Assembly (NCBI RefSeq): GCF_000003195.3
Contig: NC_012870.2
Span: 47,138,063 to 47,202,062 of the forward strand
Origin: Sorghum bicolor
Taxonomy: Eukaryota; Streptophyta; Magnoliopsida; Poales; Poaceae
DNA: 64,000 bases
Direction of reading: 5' to 3'
Part shown: one piece after another, positions 35,463-45,200 of the stretch
How positions within the stretch are numbered: position 1 is the stretch's first letter
Layout: each line of letters starts with the position of its first letter
The notes under the pieces: model-generated
The model's database searches: none
What the model was told of the DNA's origin: nothing
Seen by the model: only the letters and a program-made list of their open reading frames with translations
Position numbers and translations under genes: made by a program

Positions 35463-36563
35463 TGTCGAGGGTGTCAAAAGGGGGTACCCCAGTGGACATC
35501 CTTGATGAAAAGATCAAAATATAACCCAAGAGTCAGGCTCGACGATCCACTGCGAACATAGGTTCCTCAACGCTCTAGCTCGACCCACAGTGCATTCGAC
35601 TGTCAACCCTGGCCTCAAATATGGAAACACGGTCGAGCGAACGGCCAGGGGCTCGATAGCCGACAACCGTCGATTACGGAAACCAGCGTCGAGCGAATCG
35701 CGCGGCCTTGAGCGCAAAAGCACTCCCCCGCCGCCTGTCGCAAGTACGGGAGTCAGGGCATTTAATGCGACTGACATGCTCCCACCTAACCTAGCAATCA
35801 CGGGAAATGTTATAGGGATCATGCACCCGTCAAATCCCCTCTTTTCCAGCTTTATCCTTGAAATCAGAGAAAGGTACACGATGGTACTGTCGCGACATGT
35901 GTAACATCCAGTCAAGAGACCCCTCGAGTCCGCAGGGTCAGCGCTCCGTATACAGGGGCCAACGGTGCACCCGGACCCTCGAGCATGCACACCCCATGCC
36001 AGAGAAGGATTGGGCGATGGAAGTCAGCGCTCCAACCACTCCGGACATGATGACAACCGCGACGTCCAGGCATGCACATACATGAGCCAATACCAGACGA
36101 CGTACAAGGGATAAGCACAGGAGACACACGCGCCATCATCACCAAAGTACACCGTAACAAGACGACTCAAGGCCATGCCGGTATGGAGGCCTCGAGTAGG
36201 TCATCGCTATACCCCTATCAGAGCCTATACTAATGCCTATACCCTGTAAACCTAGGCCTCCCCTTAGACTATAAAAGGGGACGCTGGGAAAAACAAGATA
36301 TACGACACACGTAGAACGCCATTCATACACTTCCACATCCTGCTAGGACTTAGAACCCTCAACAGAGTTCATTTGTATTCACCCCTGTACAAGCACTTAG
36401 GTGCAAGATAATACAAACTCTCCCCTCCCCCCGCTAGACGTAGGGCCTTCCTTTGCCCGAACCAGGATAAACACTTGTGTCAATCTTGCATCACCATCCG
36501 AAAAGGAGAGCACGCACACAAATTCACTCGTTGGTGTTGCCCCCTGGGGTCAAAACACCAACA
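35463..36563 (+). repeat. Retand A 3' LTR
   Basis: 1,101 bp from TGTCGAGGGTGTC to CACCAACA, with promoter box TATAAAAG at 36270-36277 and the shared 3' block around TACAAGCACTTAGGTGC. It is divergent from the Retand B LTRs. The next five bases, TGATC, should be its target duplication; the other copy is outside the window. Confidence 0.85.
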
Positions 36564-37614
36564 TGATCGTTCTGAGGCAAAGTGGGTGGAAACTGTCTGC
36601 CATCTGGGCTTTCCCGAAGGAAAGGGTGTCACACGCAGAAGGCCCCTATCTGGCGTGCTAACTGTCGGTGTCTGGACCCGTGACCCAAGCACTAATGAGT
36701 TAGTGTGATTCTACGTGCACATGTACTAGATGGTGATGCAAGAAGGACACAAGAGATTTATACTAGTTCGGGCCAATGATGCCCTACGTCTAGTGTGAGG
36801 ATTGAGCCTTGTATTATCTTGCACCTGAAGTGCTCGTAGTAGGGGTTACAAGCGTGTGCGAGAGAGGGAAAACATCATAGGTCTCGGCTTGGGAGGTGGA
36901 TGAGTGTTTGTGGGAGTTCTTAGATGGTTGGGTTATTGGATCATGTCTCTAGACGGTGTCCTGCCTTCCCTTTTATAGCCTCAAGAGGAGGCAGGGCTTA
37001 CATGCGTAGCAGCAAGGCGTTCCTTGCTCGAAGCTATGATCACGGTGTGGTATCCACTTTTGATGTCGTCGGGCCATCCCTGACGTTGTGGATTTGATGC
37101 CTAACCCTATTCTTTCCTTATTGAGTCCTGTTTAGGGGCGTGGCCATCCTCTCCGAGGCCTCTTCCCTTAGGCTGCGCTTGGGTATGATAATATTTTATT
37201 GTAGTATCAGTACTTGAGACATGACGCCTCCCCCCTGACCAGTCATACACACAGTAATAGTGGTTAGGTGTAATAGGGGAGAGAGCAGGTATCATAGTGG
37301 CGTGTCATGCCCTGCTTCGGTATGGGTGCCGGCATGTCTCGCGTCCCATCTATGATGTGGGTGTCATGTGTAGCATGCTGGGGAATAGGTGAGAATTTAC
37401 CCGAGCCCTAGGCTCGGGCGAATCGTGAATTTGCCCATGGCCGAGACTCGAGCGAGCCAGGGGGAGATTCTGTTTTACTGGTATTGCCTTGGGCCGAAAA
37501 GAGAGTTGTCTCAGCCCACCTTGAGGATGTGCCAATAAGATGTTTTAGGCCTTTTCTCTCATCTCAATTTGGGTATCCCGTCTTACGGTATCTGATAGTT
37601 GTGTTATAGTGACA
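36564..37614 (-). mobile_element. Oldest layer: reversed Tat-lineage element, 5' LTR and primer site
   Basis: On the minus strand an LTR of about 950 bp (37614 to 36663) ends GACACCGACA and is followed by GTTAGCACGCCAGATAGGGG, nearly the same as the LTR/primer junction of Retand B. The LTR also shares the GTGCAAGATAATACAA and CTTGCATCACCATC text of Retand LTRs. After about 100 internal bases it is cut by Retand A at 36564. The outer LTR end near 37614 is a guess from a TGTCAC start; no target duplication could be confirmed. Confidence 0.6.
36643..36662 (-). promoter_or_regulatory. Primer binding site of the oldest Tat element
   Basis: Minus-strand text differs from the Retand B site at 14024-14043 by two bases in 20 and stands right after the LTR end. 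Confidence 0.65.
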
Positions 37615-37637
37615 ACCTTGATTAACTTATTAACTAA

Positions 37638-38748
37638 GGCCAGTCTCAATGGCCAGTGTCATTACACGGTTACCAAAATTAACATGTCATCAACACTCAA
37701 ATGAAACTATCTATGAAACAATTCCAACAATGCAAGAGTTTCACTTTGACATTTCCAAGACAAACAAAGTATTTAAATGGTACAACTTGTTGGGATTATA
37801 TGTACCCATGTAATCCTGTAGCCATTTCTCATCCGGCGTCAGCGTCAGGTGCACACGCACCCAACACAACCTGCAATTTTGCATAACTAGGATACCAAGA
37901 TCATTAAAAAAATGGCTACTTCTAATTAGAGGAAAACCATCAAGAACATGCAGTGGACATGTCATCGTCAGAAATCAGAATATGCAGCAACCGAAACTAG
38001 ATCATGCTCCTAGACTTAGACTTGTCTTCTATCGCAACCCTACTAGAATTAGCTGCAGGCAAGCACTTGCATTCAGAATTAAACTCAGCTAGTTGCAGGC
38101 AAGCACTTGCATTCAGATCGGCAACCAGGCAAACACACACCAAAATCAACTACCTGCACAAGCATTAATCGATTTGCAGGCATCAAAATCAACTACTACC
38201 AGACATCAACTTCCACAGATCGAAGTTGTGCTACCATGAATTTGGTGCTTGCTGCGGTGTCCATCCTCCTCGCGGTACCGTTGGGTCAGCCCCGGCAGCG
38301 GAAATCACCGGCCGCGGAACTGGCAGCGATGACGCATGCGACGGTCCCTTCTTGATTCCTAGCCGACTGCCCCCGAGTCCCTTCGCTACTCTGCTAGATG
38401 CAGCGCTGGATCCGCTCTGCTCTAGTTCAGACTACACGCACGAATCAAAAGGGAAAGGGCAGAGGTAGAAGTGGCGCGGGAAGAGGCGGGAAGAAGGCCG
38501 ATGGAGGCGGGAAGAAGGCCGAGGAGCGGGCGTCGGAGTTTCGCCCGCACGGGATCGACGAGATGAAACCTCCCCACCTCAACGCGAGTTTCATGTTGTT
38601 ACCGATGTTTTGGTCCCCAAACGTGTCGTGGCCATGAAACGTTTGCATTCTCTCTCCTTCTCAAATCATGCAAAGATTCTCTTTTTGCTGACGTGTCATC
38701 CTAATTAATGTGCATGACACTCCCATAACATCCCTATTGAGACTGGCC
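37638..38748. mobile_element. PIF/Harbinger-like non-autonomous element, 1.1 kb
   Basis: Terminal inverted repeats GGCCAGTCTCAAT flank 1,111 bp, with the 3-bp target duplication TAA at 37635-37637 and 38749-38751. TWA targets are typical of PIF/Harbinger. The interior holds a repeat of GGCAAGCACTTGCATTCAG near 38058 and 38097 and a GC-rich block (38230-38560) unlike the rest, possibly captured DNA. No transposase is seen. Confidence 0.75.
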
Positions 38749-38859
38749 TAAGGCGGTTGCTGGGCCGACAGCCCGGCCTGGATTAACTGAGGACTCTGAG
38801 GGCCAAAAATAAAGGCCACCATAAAGTATTTGTGTAGTAGTGTCTCTTTCATCTTTCCA

Positions 38860-39204
38860 AGTTAAGCACTTGATCATCTTGTGGTCATCAACATGATCCT
38901 CTAGCTCCACCACTTGGCATGGGACTTATCATTTCATATCTACACACTTATCACAATGATTAGTCCCTAGGTTTTATCAATTATCAAAACTAAACTAGGG
39001 CTTTTAATAGGTGATGAGACAAATAGCATATATAGATGACTTTATGTTAATAGATTAAAAATTAAATGTATTGCACACTTAGCACAATTGTTAGTCCCTA
39101 AGTTTCATCAATTATCAAAACCAAACTAGGGCTTTCGGTAGGTGACGAGACAAATAGCATATGTAGATGACTTTATGTTAATAGATTAAAGATTAAAAGT
39201 ACCG
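38860..39204 (+). repeat. Decayed Sirevirus LTR end with a 131-bp tandem duplication
   Basis: Text such as CTAGCTCCACCACTTGGC and CAAACTAGGGCTTTC matches the last ~150 bases of the Sirevirus LTR at 13500-13652. The units 38943-39073 and 39074-39204 repeat with about ten differences, so the duplication came after the LTR insertion. Confidence 0.6.
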
Positions 39205-39433
39205 CACATAATAGAAATTATATAGATATTTTATGTAATTAATAAAGGGATGACATGGATAGTTTTTATGAGAGGATCATAAGTTAGTGAAACACTTTGT
39301 AGAGAATGATGTAGATAAGAGAAAAAACATCTAATGTGATTTAGTTTTATATAAAAGTATATATATACTATATATATATATATATACATTTATTTACGGA
39401 CGGAGGTAGTATTTAGATAGTCAATTTGGGTAA

Positions 39434-39670
39434 GGCCTTGTTTAGTTCCCCAAAAAATTTACAAAATTTTTATTTTCCATCACATCGAATCTTACAACAC
39501 ATACATGAAGCATTAAATATAGATAAAAAACTAACTAATTGCATGATTTGCCTGTAATTTGCGAGACAAATCTTTCAAACCTAGTTAATCTATGATTAAA
39601 CAATATTTATTAAATACAAATAAAAATACTGTTGTGTTCATTTTGAAAAAAGAAATTGAAACTAAACAAG
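39434..39670. mobile_element. MITE, GGCCTTGTTTAGTT family, copy 1
   Basis: Starts GGCCTTGTTTAGTTCC and ends AACTAAACAAG, the inverted repeat short of three bases. Related to copies at 42879, 43185 and 49874. It ends about ten bases before the TATA box of the CASP-like gene. Confidence 0.75.
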
Positions 39671-39679
39671 ACTGTAAAC

Positions 39680-39687
39680 TATATTTA
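39680..39687 (+). promoter_or_regulatory. Candidate TATA box of the CASP-like gene
   Basis: TATATTTA about 227 bases before the start codon, followed by a GA-rich leader at 39718-39733. Inferred from position only. Confidence 0.4.
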
Positions 39688-39885
39688 GGGAATGCGGTAA
39701 CGGTAACACTCGAAGTGTAGAGAGAGAGAGACAGCGGTCGTATACTCTTCGTCGCCTTTGCTCGGTCGTATTATCGGATCCCCCATCCACTTGTCCAAAA
39801 AAAAAACGCCTCCCCCATACCACAGCGAACCTCCCAAAACCCGGCTCCCCCGATTTCCAATCCCACCATCCTCCGAAGGGATCAG

Positions 39886-39906
39886 ATGCCGGCGTGCTGC
39901 TGCTGA
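39886..39906 (+). promoter_or_regulatory. Six-codon upstream ORF in the CASP-like leader
   Basis: ATG CCG GCG TGC TGC TGC TGA stops seven bases before the main ATG at 39914. Such a short upstream frame could lower or tune translation of the main frame; no data here show that it does. Confidence 0.5.
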
Positions 39907-39913
39907 TCGAGCG

Positions 39914-42235
39914 ATGCGGGCTAGCCGGCCGGCGGTGCACCCCGTGGAAGCGCCGCCGCCGGCGCCGGCCGCGGCGGCGCAGGCCCTGGGGGAGGGGGAG
40001 GGCGCCGCGCACCCGCGCGGGGTGCGGATGAAGGATCCGCCTGGGGCGCCTGGGACACCTGCGGGGCTTGGCCTACGCCTTGCGCAGGCTTTCTTCGCAG
40101 CCGCCGCGCTCGCCGTCATGGCGTCCACCAACGACTTTCCGTCCGTCTCCGCCTTCAGGTCCAGCAAATACCTTTTCATATGGACCCTCTTTTTTGAAAT
40201 CTGAACCGACTTCTTTGGTTTCTTTGTATGCCTGGATTAGAAATGGAAATATTCTCTGCATGCGATCTTTCTTGAGTCTTGCGCTTTAACTTTGAGCATA
40301 GTAGTCGTATTTGTGGTATATATGAATCTATTTGTGTAAAGGGTTAGGCGATGGTGTGACGTGGTTGACTCAATTGTTTGCGGAGCTTGTGTGTGATGAC
40401 CGGAGAATACGTATTTACGTGTACCAAAAATAAGTATTCTACCAAAATTTTTTTTTGGAGGATAACTAAATCTCACTTCACCTCATATACTTACAATGTT
40501 ATTAATTCCCTGGGTGCCAATGTGGCAGTTGTAATCCCCGATTGACTAATGGTGGATTAAATGGCCATTTAGCCATTTTCTCATGTTCAACTCTGATTCT
40601 ATTTAGACTATTTTATCATGTTTAATTCGCTGTTTAGGGTCTAATTGACAAGGCCATTTATTTGAACAGTGCCTCCACCTAACTACATGCAAATATGTAA
40701 CCATGATGATTTTTCTCACTAAGTTCACATTTTAATCATTCATGAAACTGATGAGATGCTTCTGTGATTCCCCCCCCCCCCCCACTCCCCCGAATATCCT
40801 GAGGAGCTGTGTATCATTATATTAAGAAGAAAATGGGGGTAATACAAAGCCGCACACACCTACACCCGCACTGACACCATCCAAGTCTTCAGGTGGACAT
40901 TCGCACCTATTACAACTGTCAGCTTAATCACATATAATTAACTCACATTTGGCACAAGGGCAAGGAGGGTAAGCAATACCTCATGCCCTGGCCAGATTCC
41001 ACAGATGTAAATCCTTTCTAAGCAAGCAACAAGACTCCTAGCTACACTTTGATTGATAACCTTCCTGACTTGAGCACCTATTCTGATGTATCCACAAGGT
41101 CCAACCACCTAGAATGATCAGAGAACTGAGGTCCGTTCTGACTTGAGCACTGCAACCGGCAATGATTCTTCCCACCAATCATCAAAATAATCCTCCGTTG
41201 GTTGCAGACTGAGGTGCTGCAGACCTACTCCATGCAGGAGGTTGAACCAAAATTTGTGAGCAACGACAAGAAACCAGAAGGTGATCAGATTAATGCTCTC
41301 TTAAGCTTGGTCACAGCCAGGATTTCTTTCTGAACAGGGGACCCCTCATCTTGCCAGTCGATCGGCCATCCAACACCTGTTTCGAGTGACTAACCACATG
41401 AAGGAACTACACTTGCCTGGTGCTCAAATCTTCCATATCCTCTCCCATGGTCTGAAACAAATAGTACCCTGGAAAAACCAGCTGCAGATGTTGCTGAGTA
41501 GTCCCATCCCTATAAAGCTGCCAAAAACGGGAGTCTAATACATCCGGTTGCAAAATCACCTCTGAAATAATGTCCTGAGGCCAAGTTATTCAGTGATATT
41601 ACCTGCTGTCAAAGCACCTTGGATGTTGAAGACCCAGACATGATCAGTGAGGGATCAAGACAGTCCTCTTGTTTGCTCTTCTCTTGTTACAAACAAAAAA
41701 ACTTGTGCAAGATCAGCTATCGGTTGGCCATGAATCCACTTATCAAGCCAAAATAAGGTTCCAGCACCATTGCCCACTTGCCATGGAGAAGGAAGTGTGG
41801 ACAGATTTGTGAACTTGTATGGGGAATATAGACCAATGTTGACTTGGATCAATTTCTTTTAGCCATGACCATCTCATCTTAAGAGACCAGCCAAGGGTTT
41901 GGAGCTTACAAATCCCATGAACCCCGAGTTCTCTAGAGAGGAATAGTGACTGCCTTTTGCATCCTTCTTACCTCTCCACGAGAAACCATTCCCAATTTTA
42001 TCAGTCACCTTAATGGCCCATAGAGAAAAATCAATGGCCATGGCAAGATACACCAACATGGTGGTCAGTACAAACTGTACGAATATTCTGGAAACCAATC
42101 AACATGACGTTATTAGTTGCTTCTGTGTTTACAACTGAAATCTATGGACTGTGAGTGTTCACGAATGTGTTCCTCATTGCAATAAATTGGTCAGCATGTT
42201 TTCTTCATTTTGAACAGACTGAGAAGTGCATTACC

Positions 42236-42284
<49 letters not shown>

Positions 42285-45200
42285 GACAATGCTATTCTAC
42301 ACCCTAGGTGTAGAATATTATTCTACACCGCAAGTCAAAACTGAGTAGAAAAAATACTGAGCAGTACTGAGCAACGTTCAGTATCATCCAGCCGTACACC
42401 CAGTACCACGAAATACTGAACAATACTGAAACACGGGTACTGAACAATACTGAATTCTGTTCAGTATAACAGTTTGGTGTAGAATACGCGTTTCAGTATT
42501 GTTCAATATTTCATGGTCATGGGTGTAGTCCTGGATGATACTGAACCTAATCATTGCACGACAACCAGAGCGAATAGACCGTGAGCTACTTGCTGGATCC
42601 CTTCCCTGTCGTAGGTACCATGCATAGTGGTTAGTATAAGGCAAACGTATATGGAGGCAAAAGGAGACTATATGTGTTACTAGGAAGAGCAATTGTTCGC
42701 GGATGAAACCTGCCATTCTGAACTGTTTTAGGGACCACGGCATACCAGTTTATATACTGGCTAGTCGGCCAGACAGATCACTAAAGTGGTATAGTACATG
42801 ACAATGATATGGGATTCATATCTTTAGAACTGCTTTCCACAGGCTACCAAAACACATCGACATTGATATAAAAGTTACGGCTTTGTTTAGTTCCCAAAAA
42901 TTTTCAAGATTCTCCATCACATCGAATCTTTAGATGCACGCATGAAGTATTAAATATAGATAAAAAAATAACTAATTGCACAGTTTGCCTATAATTTGCG
43001 AGACAAATCTTTTGAGCCTAATTAATCCATAATTGGACAATAATTACCAAATATAAACGAAAGTGCTAGAGTAGCATTTTCGCGAACTAAACAAGGCCTA
43101 CATGTTCATCCGGTTGTGTAAAGTGAATTAAACTGAAAAGCTGTTTTCAACTCATCATACAACATGCGGTTTAGTTTTAAGTTAGGGCTGTTTAGTTCAC
43201 AAAAATTTTGCAAAATTTTTCAAGATTCACATCGAATCTTGCGGCACATGAATGAGGCATTAAATATAGATCAAAATAACTAATTACATAGTTTGCCTGT
43301 AATTTACGTGACGGATCCTTTGAGCCTAGTTAGTCTGTGATTGGACAATAATTGTCAAATACAAACAAATGCTACAGGAGCACTTTGCAAAATTTTTCAC
43401 CAATTAAATAGCCCAAGGGGACCACAAGATACAGAAAAGCACAAACAACTCGGATGAGAATGCTTCGCTTACCAAATTCAGCTAAAAGGGAACAACCGTC
43501 CGATGCCACAGATGGCGCAGATCAAGAATGTGGATAGCTACCGCTGCCCAGTTGTTAGGAAGGGAGGGAGGAGCAGCTGGGAACTGGAAAGGAGGAGAGG
43601 AGAGAGAGCTGCAGAACTGCAGCAATGGAGGCGGCTGCTGCAGCTGGATGGGAGAGGTGAGAAGAGTGTGTGTTCTGTTCTGTTGACTTGTGAGTGAGAG
43701 GCTGAGAGAGTGAGGGGTAGGAAAGAGGAGACTCTAATGGGCTTGGGCCAAAATATAAGACAGCTAGCTAGGCCCAACTCAGCCCACTCTCTGGCTGGAC
43801 GACCACATAGCCTGGACGGACGATTAATCGCGACTAGACGATGATTATTTGGACGATCAGGTTTCTGGATGGTCTGGCCGAGTCAGAGGCCCTGATTGAA
43901 TAGCTAAGACCATCCAGGAGTTATGGCATTTTTAATGGAGTGTTTCCTGTTGTCTCGAGATGAGCTGAGCACCACATTAATGATGATTCCCACTTGTTCA
44001 GCTGCTCCATCCTCATCATGGGGTTTGAAAGCCAATGGGGTCTTGACCAACATTGTAAGAACAAGGAAATGATCACAATGATTTAGTCGCACCCCATTCA
44101 TAGAAGAGATTTTATGGACAGTGAGGAACGAGTTTACCTGGTAATTGAGTTGTTGTGCTTGAACTCGAGTCAAATGGCTGAAAGTACTGTTTGCTGATTT
44201 GTTGTGAGAGAAAAACACTGATGAATGGCTGACAGATTCGGCTGATAAGCTCAAGCGAACAGTCAATGGAAGGGTTGTATCTATGGAAGGGATGTCCTCA
44301 TCAAATCTATCATGTTTTTTCCCATTGGAACAGTTCTCAATCCTTTGGTTTCAACTCTGAGTAGGTTACTCATTATTTACATTGTATTAATGCTATCTTG
44401 TCTAACTGTTTGGGTGACGGCATGCTGTTTTTTATTTAATGATATCCAGAGCTTACCCTTGTGATAGCTAGGGTATCACTTACAATTTCTGTTTCATCGT
44501 GGAAAAGGAAATTATCTTTCTCAAATCATGTACCATGGCCTAGATTGCTTCCAACAAGCTGCATGCTATGACCTTTAAAATGATAATTTTGGTCAGTAAG
44601 CTAGTTTTCAACTGGACTTTAAACTTTGTGAACTACATTTTTATTTCTGATTATAACTGGAAGTAAAGATTGTGGTGTCTCTATGAATGTGTTGCTCCTT
44701 ATGCTCATTCATTCTAATAGCTTTCTTTGCTTCAAAAAACAGAATGAGTTTGGGGCAACATCTTCTACACACAAGATGTCAAGGGCGTCGAGGTCTAGGG
44801 TAGCTGGACCTTGGCTATGTAGTTTGTAGCTTCGATCCGTGGTGTTGGGGCGAGGTTTTACCCTTCGGCGCCCCATTGTTGAAGAAGGGAATTAGGAGAT
44901 AGGATTGTTATTGCTTGACGATCCCTGTCCATAATACAAGACTAAAGGCTCATAGCCTTAACTGCCAGGATGTAATCTCCTACATCTAAGGCCTCGATTG
45001 GCCTTGCCTTCTTCCAGCGCCACATCTAAGACCGTGATTGGCCTTGCCTTCTTCCAGCGCATGCTTCCTGTGCGGTGACCGTGCCTACGGTGTGCCTTCA
45101 GCGCTCCTGCGCGTGTCTGGTAGGCACGGCCCCACATGACACAAGACTAATAGAGCAATGAGGAATTCTTGTATCCCACAAAAACCTTGCCCTGGAACCA

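Larger units (their letters stand above)
33510..36563 (+). mobile_element. Older Tat/Retand copy (Retand A), 3' part
   Basis: Holds the promoter and first exon of the antisense gene, the following spacer and a 3' LTR, collinear with Retand B 24,430-27,293. The left part is displaced by the Athila-rev insertion and not in the window. It is clearly more decayed than Retand B. The insertion falls at the splice donor of exon 1. Confidence 0.8.

Noticed and set aside
36658..37619. Target duplication for the reversed Tat LTR
   Set aside because: The flanks CTAAC and ACCTT do not match; the left flank is internal element DNA, so none is expected there.
38226..38637. Overlapping small frames in the Harbinger-like element
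   Set aside because: They are GC-driven open frames without transposase or other motifs.
42384..42743. 119-codon minus-strand frame
   Set aside because: It overlaps the inverted-repeat hairpin element; the repeats explain the openness.
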